Shown one piece after another: positions 1 to 7,561 of a DNA stretch of 8,729 nt. A program made the translations under genes and the position numbers. The notes under the pieces are model-generated. The model was not told where the DNA came from. It saw only the letters and a program-made list of their open reading frames with translations, and made no database searches. Origin of the DNA: Gammaproteobacteria bacterium (GTDB lineage Bacteria > Pseudomonadota > Gammaproteobacteria > Steroidobacterales > Steroidobacteraceae); the NCBI GenBank assembly GCA_010031985.1, contig RGYP01000061.1, positions 1 through 8,729 of the forward strand. The letters run 5' to 3'. Positions within the stretch are counted from its first letter, which is position 1. Every line of letters begins with the position of its first letter.

Positions 1-1105
1 CGCGATCATCGCGCGTGAGCTCGGTATCCCGGCGGTCGTCGGCTGCGGAAACGCCACCGACGTCATCCGCGAGGGACAGGCGATCACCGTCTCCTGCGCC
101 GAGGGTGACACCGGTTACGTGTACGAAGGAGCGCTCGACTTCGAGCGTCGGCAGATCGAGCTCGACTCCCTGCCGCCGGTGCCGGTCAAAATAATGATGA
201 ACGTTGGCAATCCCGACCGCGCCTTCGACTTCGCCGGCATCCCGCACCGGGGCGTCGGTCTCGCGCGACTCGAGTTCATCATCAATCGCATGATCGGCGT
301 ACACCCGCGTGCACTGCTCGAGTTCGACAAACTCGATCCCGCGTTGCGTGACGAAATCCGTACGCAGATGGCAGGCTACTCCGATCCGGTCGGCTTTTAC
401 GTCGACAAACTCGCCGAGGGCGTGGCGCAGATCGCGGCAGCCTTCGCGCCCGAGCCCGTCATCGTTCGGCTCTCCGACTTCAAGTCGAACGAATACGCGA
501 ATCTCATCGGCGGGCGTCTCTACGAGCCGACCGAAGAAAACCCGATGATCGGTTTTCGAGGTGCTGCACGCTACGTCGACCCGCAGTTCCGCGCCTGTTT
601 CGAACTCGAGTGCCGCGCGTTGCGCAAGGTCCGCGGCGACATGGGTCTCGACAACGTGCAAGTGATGGTGCCCTTCGTTCGCACCTTGACTGAAGCAGCC
701 GAGGTCACGCGCCTGCTCGCCGAAAATGGGCTCAAGCGCGGCGAACGCGGGCTCAAGGTCATCATGATGTGCGAACTGCCCTCCAACGCGGTGCTCGCCG
801 ATCAATTCCTCGAATTCTTCGATGGCATGTCGATCGGCTCGAACGACATGACGCAGCTTACTTTGGGGGTCGATCGCGACTCCGGCATCGTCGCGCGCCA
901 TTTCGACGAGCGCGACCCTGCCGTCAAAGCAATGCTCGCCATGGCGATCACCGCCTGTCGCAAAGCGGGCAAATACATCGGCATTTGCGGCCAAGGCCCA
1001 TCGGACCATCCCGACCTCGCCCGCTGGCTCGTCGATCAAGGCATCGACAGCCTCTCGCTCAACCCCGACACCGTGATCGAAACGTGGATGATCTTGGCGG
1101 GCGAC

Positions 1106-2115
<1,010 letters not shown>

Positions 2116-2116
<1 letters not shown>

Positions 2117-2676
2117 CAACAGGCGCCTCGAGGCCCAAGGACAAAGAAATGTTCGCGGTAATACTGCAGCTCGCGCACCGACTCGCGGATGTCGTCGAGC
2201 GCAAGATGAGTACCCTCTTTGCTGAAGGCGCCTGCAATGTCGGGCGCCCAACGTTTGGCGAGTTCCTTGACCGTGCTGACGTCGAGATTGCGATAGTGGA
2301 AAAAAGCCTCGAGCGTCGGCATCAGGCGCGCCATGAAGCGTCGATCCTGGCAAATGCTGTTGCCGCACATGGGCGATGCGCCACGCTCCACGTGCTGCGC
2401 CAGAAACTCGAGCGTCGCCTGCTCGGCCTGCGAAAGCGTCACGGTGCTCGCACGCACACGGGCGAGCAGACCCGAGCCCCCGTGCTGACGCTGATTCCAC
2501 TCATCCATGCGCAATAGCGCCGTTTCCTCCGTCTGGATGGCGAACACCGGACCCTCGGCAATCAAGCGGAGGGACGAGTCGGTCACCAGAGTCGCAATCT
2601 CGATGATGGTGTCCGACTCGGGCTTGAGCCCGGTCATCTCGAGGTCGATCCAGATCAGTGCGTCACGACTTGGCAT
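2116..2676 (-). CDS. orn: Oligoribonuclease (3'-5' exoribonuclease, DEDDh family)
   Basis: Orn degrades 2-5-nt RNA oligomers, chiefly dinucleotides such as pGpG, to mononucleotides in the cytosol. This finishes mRNA decay and, in bacteria that use it, c-di-GMP turnover. The 186-residue product (E. coli 181) carries the full DEDDh set: D11 and E13 in WIDLEMTGL, D111 in CGNSICQDRRF, and catalytic H157 with D162 in THLALDDI. The HYRNLDVST segment (127-135) and the C-terminal ELQYYREHFF are family signatures. The start at 2676 aligns with known Orn N-termini. No strong Shine-Dalgarno precedes it. It is divergent from rsgA across a 60-bp gap, the usual gammaproteobacterial arrangement, and its TGA overlaps the start of the downstream PLP enzyme by one base, so the two are probably one transcript. 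Confidence 0.97.
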
Positions 2677-2678
2677 GG

Positions 2679-2707
2679 TTGAGCGGCAGTCTAGCAGAGG
2701 CTAGAGT
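2679..2707 (+). promoter_or_regulatory. Putative sigma-70 promoter of rsgA
   Basis: TTGAGC (2679-2684) and TAGAGT (2702-2707) are separated by exactly 17 bp and each matches 4 of 6 consensus positions. Transcription would start near 2714, leaving about 23 nt before the TTG start of rsgA. The -35 begins only 3 bp upstream of the orn ATG, so it sits in the orn 5' leader. On the minus strand, TAGACT (2693-2688) is a possible orn -10, but I see no good -35 for it. Confidence 0.45.
2688..2707. repeat. Imperfect inverted repeat at the centre of the orn/rsgA divergent promoter region
   Basis: AGTCTAGC (2688-2695) and GCTAGAGT (2700-2707) are inverted with one mismatch around a 4-nt spacer, AGAG. 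The arms coincide with the candidate -10 elements of both genes, so the symmetry may simply reflect two back-to-back -10 boxes. It could also be an operator. No specific regulator can be named. Confidence 0.4.
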
Positions 2708-2736
2708 GCCCACTTCCAGCCGGAATCGGGACTCCC

Positions 2737-3660
2737 TTGGAATTCGATGCTCAAGTCATCGCCGCTTACGGGCGACATCTGCGCCTGCGCGATGCCAGCG
2801 GTCGCGTGCTGCAGGGCCGCCCTTTCGGTCGCAAGCTGCAGGTGGTCTGCGGTGATCAGGTGCGTTGCACCGAAGATTCGACCCACGCCGAAATCCACGT
2901 CAACGAGATCCTGCCTCGTCGCAGCCTGCTCGCGCGCTCCACTCTCCGCGGCGACTCCGAGCCGGTCGTCGCCAACCTGAGCCTGCTCGTCACCGTCATT
3001 GCGCCGCTGCCGCGCCCCGACCCCTTCATCATCGATCGCTATCTTTGTGCCGCATCGTCCGCCGGACTGCGCGCCATCGTCGTGCTCAACAAAGCCGAGC
3101 TCGAAGTGCCGGATGAGCTTGTGGTAATGCTCAAAAGTTTTGAGTCGGCGGGATATCCTGTCTTGCGCTGCAGCGCCGAGACGGGCGACCGTCTCGACGC
3201 TCTTGCCGCCGAACTCAAAGATGCGACTAGCGTATTCGTCGGTCAGTCGGGCGTAGGCAAATCCTCGCTTATCACCCGCCTCGTGCCCGCGACGGCCATT
3301 TCGACCGGCGATCTCGATCGCGACGCCGAGGGCCGGCACACCACGACGAGCTCCGCACTCTACGATTTACCGAGCGGTGGCGCCGTCATCGACTCACCCG
3401 GAGTTCGGGATTTCGCGCCGGCGATCAGCTCGCTCGAATCTCGCAGTCTCGGTTTTCCGGAAGTCGACCGTCTTGCGCCCGGCTGTCGCTTCATCGATTG
3501 CCTGCACCTGCAGGAGCCGGGTTGCGCAGTGCGCCAGGCGAGCGAATCGAACGACATGGATGCGCGGCGCTACGAGAGTTATCGGCGACTGCGTCGCCTG
3601 CACAACGACCTGAAGGCCGCGCAGGGCCCGGGCAAGCGTCGAGGTCAGGAGAGAGCCTGA
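2737..3660 (+). CDS. rsgA: Ribosome small subunit-dependent GTPase A (RsgA/YjeQ)
   Basis: RsgA is a circularly permuted GTPase that binds the 30S decoding region late in maturation and releases RbfA. The 307-residue product shows an N-terminal OB fold (to about residue 80), then permuted GTPase motifs: G4 NKAE (118-121), G1 GQSGVGKSS (169-177), G2 RHTTT (200-204) and G3 DSPG (219-222). The C-terminal zinc site is C250-x4-C255-x-H257-x5-C263. G4 has Glu where Asp is usual. The start is TTG: the frame has a stop at 2692 and no ATG or GTG between it and 2737; a GGAATCGGG tract lies about 6 nt upstream. The basic N-terminal extension of the ~350-residue enterobacterial protein is absent. The last five codons and stop overlap recR tail-to-tail by 16 bp. 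Confidence 0.95.
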   Translation: MEFDAQVIAAYGRHLRLRDASGRVLQGRPFGRKLQVVCGDQVRCTEDSTHAEIHVNEILPRRSLLARSTLRGDSEPVVANLSLLVTVIAPLPRPDPFIIDRYLCAASSAGLRAIVVLNKAELEVPDELVVMLKSFESAGYPVLRCSAETGDRLDALAAELKDATSVFVGQSGVGKSSLITRLVPATAISTGDLDRDAEGRHTTTSSALYDLPSGGAVIDSPGVRDFAPAISSLESRSLGFPEVDRLAPGCRFIDCLHLQEPGCAVRQASESNDMDARRYESYRRLRRLHNDLKAAQGPGKRRGQERA

Positions 3661-3661
3661 C
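3644..3661. repeat. Perfect inverted repeat spanning both stop codons of rsgA and recR
   Basis: GTCAGG (3644-3649) and CCTGAC (3656-3661) flank a 6-nt loop, AGAGAG. The rsgA TGA (3658-3660) lies in one arm and the recR stop (3645-3647 on the minus strand) in the other. The 16-bp gene overlap is therefore essentially this hairpin. No T-tract follows on either strand, so termination activity is uncertain. Confidence 0.45.
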
Positions 3662-4244
3662 GTCCCGCAAGCGCATGCGCGAGCGTGCCACCGTCGATGT
3701 ATTCGAGCTCGCCACCGATCGGCACGCCGTGCGCGATGCGCGTGGCGCTTATCCCTCGCGAGCGCGCGACCTCCGACAAAAAATGCGCCGTGGCCTCGCC
3801 CTCGACCGTGGGATTGGTCGCCAGGATCATTTCTTTGACAGCACCCGCCTCGAGCAATCCCTCGAGTTCGCGGACGCCAAGTTGCTCGGGGCCTATGCCA
3901 TCGAGCGGCGACAAGTGACCCATCAGCACGAAATAACGGCCGCGATAGCCCCCAGACTGCTCGATCGCAACCACGTCGGCGGGCGACTCGACGATGCAGA
4001 GCAGGCTCGCATCACGCTGCGTCGAACTGCAGATGAAGCAGCTTTCGCTCTCGGTAAGCATGCGGCATTGCCGACAACGCCCCACGCGGGCGAGCGCCGC
4101 CGTCAAGGATTCGGACAAGGCGCGGGCACCATCGCGCCCCTCCTGCAGAAGATGAAATGCCATGCGCTGCGCGGTTTTCGGCCCTACGCCGGGCAAGGTA
4201 CGCAGCGCATCGATCAATCGCGTCAACGAGGGAGTGTGCTTCAT
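3645..4244 (-). CDS. recR: Recombination mediator protein RecR
   Basis: RecR acts with RecO (and RecF) to load RecA onto SSB-coated single-stranded DNA at gaps. The 199-residue product has the expected order: an N-terminal helix-hairpin-helix (LPGVGPKTAQRMAFHLL, 17-33), a four-cysteine zinc finger (C57, C60, C69, C72), a Toprim domain beginning at LLCIVESPAD (81-90, acidic E86) and continuing through ILATNPTVEGEATA, and the C-terminal GGELEYIDGGTLAHAL (177-192). Length matches E. coli (201). The start lies 9 nt after the ybaB stop. No convincing Shine-Dalgarno fits in that gap (only GGGG next to the ATG), so translation is probably coupled to ybaB. Its 3' end overlaps convergent rsgA. Confidence 0.97.
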   Translation of the reverse strand: MKHTPSLTRLIDALRTLPGVGPKTAQRMAFHLLQEGRDGARALSESLTAALARVGRCRQCRMLTESESCFICSSTQRDASLLCIVESPADVVAIEQSGGYRGRYFVLMGHLSPLDGIGPEQLGVRELEGLLEAGAVKEMILATNPTVEGEATAHFLSEVARSRGISATRIAHGVPIGGELEYIDGGTLAHALAGRQALS

Positions 4245-4253
4245 CCCCGAGGG

Positions 4254-4574
4254 TCAGAACGGCATCTTGAAGCCGGGCGGCAGTCGCAAGCCCGACATCA
4301 TGCCGGCCATGCGTTGCTGGGTCTCGGACTCGACCCGGCGCACGGCATCGTTGATCGCCGCAGCCACCAGATCTTCGAGCATCTCGCGATCTTCACCGAT
4401 CACCGCCGGCTCGATCTGCACGCGCTTGACCTCGTGCTTGCCCGTCATGGTGACCTTGACCATGCCACCACCCGACTCCCCGGTGACTTCCATGCGCGCG
4501 ATTTCTTCCTGCGCTTTTTGCATGTTGCGCTGCAGCGCTTCTGCCTGCTTCATCATGTTGCCGAAATTGGCCAT
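4254..4574 (-). CDS. ybaB: YbaB/EbfC family nucleoid-associated protein
   Basis: A small dimeric DNA-binding protein of the YbaB/EbfC family, thought to bind DNA as a 'tweezer' and affect nucleoid organisation. The 106-residue product has the family pattern: an N-terminal helix with MMKQAEALQRNMQKAQEEI (7-25), a central beta segment VKVTMTGKHEVKRVQIEP (39-56), then a long amphipathic helix EMLEDLVAAAINDAVRRV and the C-terminal GLRLPPGFKMPF typical of gammaproteobacterial members. It lies between dnaX and recR as in most proteobacteria, 24 nt after dnaX, and has the best ribosome-binding site in the cluster. Confidence 0.96.
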   Translation of the reverse strand: MANFGNMMKQAEALQRNMQKAQEEIARMEVTGESGGGMVKVTMTGKHEVKRVQIEPAVIGEDREMLEDLVAAAINDAVRRVESETQQRMAGMMSGLRLPPGFKMPF

Positions 4575-4580
4575 GGCACG

Positions 4581-4587
4581 TTCCTTC
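4581..4587 (-). promoter_or_regulatory. Shine-Dalgarno of ybaB
   Basis: GAAGGAA on the minus strand, 6 nt before the ATG at 4574, in the 24-nt gap after the dnaX stop. It is the clearest ribosome-binding site in the window and suggests YbaB is translated independently and well, unlike dnaX and recR, whose sites are weak. Confidence 0.6.
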
Positions 4588-4598
4588 GAGGTTTACTT

Positions 4599-6197
4599 TC
4601 AGTGAGGCTTGACGGTCTCGCCCTTGAGCGTCGCGCCGAATTTTTCTTTGAAGCCGCGGACTGTCGGGTCTTCTTCGAGCGAACGACGCGCAGCATCGAA
4701 TTGCTGATCGACGACACGCTGCTCGGCGCGCGCCGGGGTCTCGACCGGCGCCGCCGCAAGTTCCACTTCGACCCGTAGCGTTTCACCCGAGTGGCGGCTG
4801 AGCGCCTGCGCCAGCTTCTCGATCAGCGCACTGGTTTTCAGCAAGGCCTGCGCAGGATCCAGCGTAAGGCGCACGAGACTGCCTTCGCGAGCCACAAATG
4901 CGCAGTTAGCTGCGAGTTGTCGCGCCGCGCCGCCGAGCTCGAGCGACCCCACGAGCTGCTGCCAGCCCGCCAGGTCGAGCGCAGCCCCTGCGGAGCCCGC
5001 ACTCGCACTCGCGCTCGCGGGCCGCGCCGACGCCGTCACCGCCGCCGTCAGCGACGCGCCCGGGGAGCCGCTCACGCCACCGCCCATCGGCCGCGGACTC
5101 GTCCGCTCGCCACCCGCAAGGCGGAACGAGGCCATCCGCAGCAAGGTCATCTCGAAGCCGGTGCGCGGATCGGGTGCCCAGGCGAGATCGCGACGCCCGA
5201 GAATTGCCGTCTGATAGCAAAATTGCAGGTCTTCGGCGCTGATGGCGGCCGCGAGCTCCGCGAGTTGCTCGGGCGGATGCAGCTCATCGCCCTCATAGCT
5301 CGGCAGGGCCTGCTTCAAAGCCACTCGCACGAGCAGTGTCGAGAGCGCATCGAGCACATCGCCGTAATCGGGCGCCCACTCGTCGAGCGATTGCGCAAAA
5401 CGCATCAGCTCACCCGGGTCGGCCGCCCCGAGCAGACGCGCGAGCTGCATCACTTGCTTGCGATCGACCGTCGCCAGCATCGCGCGTGCCTCGGCTTCTG
5501 CCACCTTGCCGCCCCCAAAAGCCAGCAGCTGATCGAGCAGCGACAAACCATCACGCATGCTGCCATCGGCGGCCTCGGCCACGAGACGCACGGCTGCCGG
5601 CTCGAAGCTGATGCCCTCTGCGTTCAGCACGGTTTTCATGCGCTCGGCGATCATCGATACCGAAAGCCGCTTCAAGTTGAACTGCAGGCAACGCGACAGG
5701 ACCGTGACCGGTAGTTTCTGCGGATCGGTAGTCGCCAACAAAAATTTGACGTGCGGCGGTGGTTCTTCGAGCGTCTTCAACAACGCGTTGAAGGAATGCG
5801 TCGAGAGCATGTGTACTTCGTCGATCAAATAAACCTTGTATCGACCACGCGTCGGCGCGTATTGCACGTTGTCCAGCAGTTCGCGCGTGTCGTCGACTTT
5901 GGTGCGCGAGGCCGCGTCGACTTCGATCAGATCGACGAATCGCCCCTCATCGACCTCGCGGCAGGTTGCACAGGTGCCGCAGGGCGCGGGACCCATGCCC
6001 GTCTCGCAGTTGAGGCATTTGGCGAGGATGCGTGCGATGGTCGTCTTGCCGACCCCGCGAGTGCCAGTGAAAAGGAAGGCGTGGTGCACGCGATTGGTGG
6101 CGAGCGCATTCGAGAGCGCCTGCAGGACGTGTTCCTGACCGGTCAGCTCCTCGAATCGTCGGGGGCGCCACTTTCGGGCCAGTGCGGTGTAGCTCAT
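4599..6197 (-). CDS. dnaX: DNA polymerase III subunit tau (clamp-loader ATPase DnaX)
   Basis: DnaX is the ATPase motor of the clamp loader and, as tau, links polymerase cores to the helicase. Visible in order: N-terminal MSYTALARKWRPRRFEELTG, Walker A GTRGVGKTT (45-53), zinc finger C64, C73, C76, C79, Walker B LIDEVH (124-129), sensor 1 LLATTDPQK (153-161), the arginine-finger motif SRC (168-170) and sensor 2 GSMRDGLSLLDQ (212-223). Domain III ends near residue 362. A short Ala/Ser/Gly/Pro-rich linker (~363-405) follows, then a tau domain V-like region (~406-525). At 532 residues it is much shorter than E. coli tau (643): domain IV is almost gone. I see no A-AAA-AAG-type slippery heptamer near the domain III end, so no frameshifted gamma form is predicted. 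The start at 6197 matches family N-termini. Confidence 0.96.
   Translation of the reverse strand: MSYTALARKWRPRRFEELTGQEHVLQALSNALATNRVHHAFLFTGTRGVGKTTIARILAKCLNCETGMGPAPCGTCATCREVDEGRFVDLIEVDAASRTKVDDTRELLDNVQYAPTRGRYKVYLIDEVHMLSTHSFNALLKTLEEPPPHVKFLLATTDPQKLPVTVLSRCLQFNLKRLSVSMIAERMKTVLNAEGISFEPAAVRLVAEAADGSMRDGLSLLDQLLAFGGGKVAEAEARAMLATVDRKQVMQLARLLGAADPGELMRFAQSLDEWAPDYGDVLDALSTLLVRVALKQALPSYEGDELHPPEQLAELAAAISAEDLQFCYQTAILGRRDLAWAPDPRTGFEMTLLRMASFRLAGGERTSPRPMGGGVSGSPGASLTAAVTASARPASASASAGSAGAALDLAGWQQLVGSLELGGAARQLAANCAFVAREGSLVRLTLDPAQALLKTSALIEKLAQALSRHSGETLRVEVELAAAPVETPARAEQRVVDQQFDAARRSLEEDPTVRGFKEKFGATLKGETVKPH
4999..5016. repeat. Short 6-bp tandem repeat in the dnaX linker
   Basis: Three near-identical hexamers (GCACTC, GCACTC, GCGCTC on the plus strand) encode the alternating Ser-Ala run in the interdomain linker of DnaX. 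Gain or loss of a unit would keep the frame and only change linker length. Confidence 0.5.
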
Positions 6198-6226
6198 CGC
6201 CGAGTGAATCCGGTTACCTTCGCCAT
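6194..6226 (-). other. Possible 10-codon leader reading frame overlapping the dnaX start
   Basis: An ATG at 6226 opens a frame encoding MAKVTGFTRR, ending at TGA 6196-6194. The stop overlaps the dnaX ATG in an ATGA arrangement. dnaX itself has no well-spaced Shine-Dalgarno (AAGG is about 19 nt away, GGA about 11 nt), so coupling would be useful. However, the leader's own AAGG is only 1 nt from its ATG, so its translation is doubtful. Confidence 0.2.
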
Positions 6227-6245
6227 GCCTTGGTCAACGTTGGGA

Positions 6246-6357
6246 GGCGGCCCGCACCAGCTGGACTCCGGCACCCGACATCACCGCGACCGTTGCTCCC
6301 TTCCGGGCCTGGCGGAGTTGACGGCTGGTCGTCGCGGAGGAACCGATGCGGGACGCC
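6246..6357 (-). ncRNA. ffs: 4.5S RNA, bacterial small signal recognition particle RNA
   Basis: 4.5S RNA pairs with Ffh to target nascent membrane proteins to FtsY. On the minus strand, the conserved apical motif CAGGCCCGGAAGGGAGCAA contains the GGAA tetraloop (6304-6301) and the Ffh-binding internal loops. Upstream is GGTTCCTCCGCGACG, and downstream GGGTGCCGGAGTCCAGCTGG, both typical of SRP RNA. The ends pair: GGCGTCCCGCA (6357-6347) with TGCGGGCCGCC (6256-6246), 10 of 11 positions. This gives about 112 nt, against 114 in E. coli. The exact mature ends are uncertain by several bases. It lies between lldD and dnaX on the same strand, about 48 nt before the dnaX start, a placement seen in other proteobacteria. 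Confidence 0.93.
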
Positions 6358-6374
6358 ATGGAATCGGTGGACGG

Positions 6375-6403
6375 AGTTTACACCACGCCGGGGTGCGAAA
6401 TCG
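6375..6403 (-). promoter_or_regulatory. Candidate promoter of ffs (and perhaps dnaX)
   Basis: The 52-bp gap between the lldD stop and ffs holds TAAACT (6380-6375), a 4-of-6 match to a -10 box, about 18 nt before the predicted RNA 5' end. No good -35 lies 17 bp upstream (CGATTT at 6403-6398). A start near 6368 would leave a short 5' leader for processing, as in E. coli pre-4.5S RNA. I see no clear intrinsic terminator for lldD here. Confidence 0.3.
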
Positions 6404-6409
6404 GACCCC

Positions 6410-7543
6410 TCAGGGCGCGAGCAGGCGGCGGTCGATCTCATCGATGCGGGTCACGCCGCCCAGCGCCATGGCCACACGGATCTCGGCTTCCATGATCTCG
6501 AATAGTCGGCGGACGCCTAGCCCGCCGCCGGCCGCGAGTGCGTAAGCCCAAGCGCGACCGAGCAGCACGCCACTCGCGCCGAGCGCCAACATGCGCACCA
6601 CGTCGAGCCCACTGCGGATACCGCCATCGACGAGCACCGGCAGCTTGCCGCCGAGGGCGTCGACGACGGCCGGCAGCGCACTCGCGGTCGAGGGCACCCC
6701 ATCGAGCTGGCGACCGCCGTGATTGGAGACGACGATCGCGTCGACGCCGTGATTGAGCGCTTCGCGCGCGTCTTCGGGATCGAGAATGCCCTTCAACACG
6801 AGGCGCCCTGACCACTCGCGTCGCAACTCATCGACCTCTGCCCAAGTCACCCGAGGATCAAAGTTTCGCGAGATCCAGCCCATGTAATCGCGCACGCTGC
6901 TCTCGGGGCCGAGCAAAGGCTCGAGATTACCGAGCCGGTGCGGACGCCCCCAGAGGCCTACGTTCCAGGCCCAGGACGGATGGGCGAACGCCTGCGCAAG
7001 CCGCTGCCAACTCGAGTACGGCCCGCTCATTCCCGAGTGCGCATCGCGGTAACGCGCACCGGGCACGGGCATGTCGACGGTCAGCACCAGCGTGCCGCAA
7101 CCCACGGCTCTCGCACGCGCCACCAAATCTTTGAGAAAGCGGCGATCGCGCATGATGTAGAGCTGAAACCAGAGCGGACGCGCCGCCGCCGCCGCGACCT
7201 CCTCCAGCGAGCACAGCGACAAGGTCGACAGACACATCGGGATGCCGTTCGCCGCCGCCTCGCGATTGGCCTGCACCTCGCCGCGTCTTGCGTACATGCC
7301 GGACAAGCCGACTGGCCCCAAAGCCAGCGGCAGCGCCCAATCTTCGCCGAGCAGATGCGTGCGGGTCGAAACACCGTCGACGTTGCGCAGCACGCGTTGA
7401 CGCAGTCGCACCGCTGCAAGATCGCTCACGTTGCGCTTGCAGGTGGTCTCGTCGTACGCCGCACCGTCGATGTAGTCGAAGAGGAACTGCGGCAGTTTCT
7501 GCGCGGCAAGCGCCCGAAACTCGGCAGCAGAGGCAATCACCAT
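6410..7543 (-). CDS. lldD: FMN-dependent L-lactate dehydrogenase (alpha-hydroxy-acid dehydrogenase family)
   Basis: Oxidises L-lactate to pyruvate and passes electrons to the respiratory quinone pool from the inner face of the membrane. The 377-residue TIM-barrel protein tracks E. coli LldD (396) along its length: FLFDYIDGAAY with substrate Tyr24, LGPVGLSGMYARRGEV, WFQLYI with Tyr129, TVDMPVPGARYRDAHSGMSG, KGILDPEDAR with FMN-contacting K251, and VVSNHGGRQLDG with catalytic H275 and substrate-carboxylate R278. DGGIRSGLDVVRM and GRAWAYAL complete the FMN phosphate site. No signal peptide is seen. The start follows the mmsA stop by 18 nt, with GGACGG just upstream, so the two are likely co-transcribed. 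A related 2-hydroxy acid (glycolate, mandelate, 2-hydroxyisovalerate) cannot be excluded, but the YRDAHSGMSG match favours lactate. Confidence 0.92.
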   Translation of the reverse strand: MVIASAAEFRALAAQKLPQFLFDYIDGAAYDETTCKRNVSDLAAVRLRQRVLRNVDGVSTRTHLLGEDWALPLALGPVGLSGMYARRGEVQANREAAANGIPMCLSTLSLCSLEEVAAAAARPLWFQLYIMRDRRFLKDLVARARAVGCGTLVLTVDMPVPGARYRDAHSGMSGPYSSWQRLAQAFAHPSWAWNVGLWGRPHRLGNLEPLLGPESSVRDYMGWISRNFDPRVTWAEVDELRREWSGRLVLKGILDPEDAREALNHGVDAIVVSNHGGRQLDGVPSTASALPAVVDALGGKLPVLVDGGIRSGLDVVRMLALGASGVLLGRAWAYALAAGGGLGVRRLFEIMEAEIRVAMALGGVTRIDEIDRRLLAP

Positions 7544-7561
7544 GGCCCGTCCGCCGATCCG

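Noticed and set aside
2117..2500. N-terminal extension of the PLP enzyme to a 464-residue frame starting at 2500
   Set aside because: The extra 128 residues are an Arg/Ala-rich reading of orn in another frame with no resemblance to the family. The start at 2116 gives the normal length and a TGATG junction.
4630..4660. A-rich stretch near the dnaX 3' end (AAAGAAAAATTC on the minus strand) as a possible slippery site
   Set aside because: It encodes FKEKF about 15 residues from the C-terminus, is not an X-XXY-YYZ heptamer in the right frame, and is far from the domain III boundary where the gamma shift occurs.
3498..4778. 426-codon plus-strand open frame opposite recR, ybaB and dnaX
   Set aside because: Arg/His/Asp-rich composition typical of the antisense of GC-biased codons; it lies across three well-recognised genes and has no recognisable domain.
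6232..6237. TTGACC on the minus strand after ffs as a -35 box for a separate dnaX promoter
   Set aside because: No acceptable -10 box is found 16-18 bp downstream; a start there would also fall at or inside the dnaX coding region.
6381..6395. CACC...GGTG inverted repeat after lldD as an intrinsic terminator
   Set aside because: Only a 4-bp stem and no T-tract follows; the region is more likely the upstream part of the ffs promoter.
4791..6545. Long plus-strand open frames (307 and 264 codons) opposite dnaX, ffs and the lldD end
   Set aside because: They are antisense shadows of dnaX; the second even reads through the 4.5S RNA. No motifs and unlikely composition.
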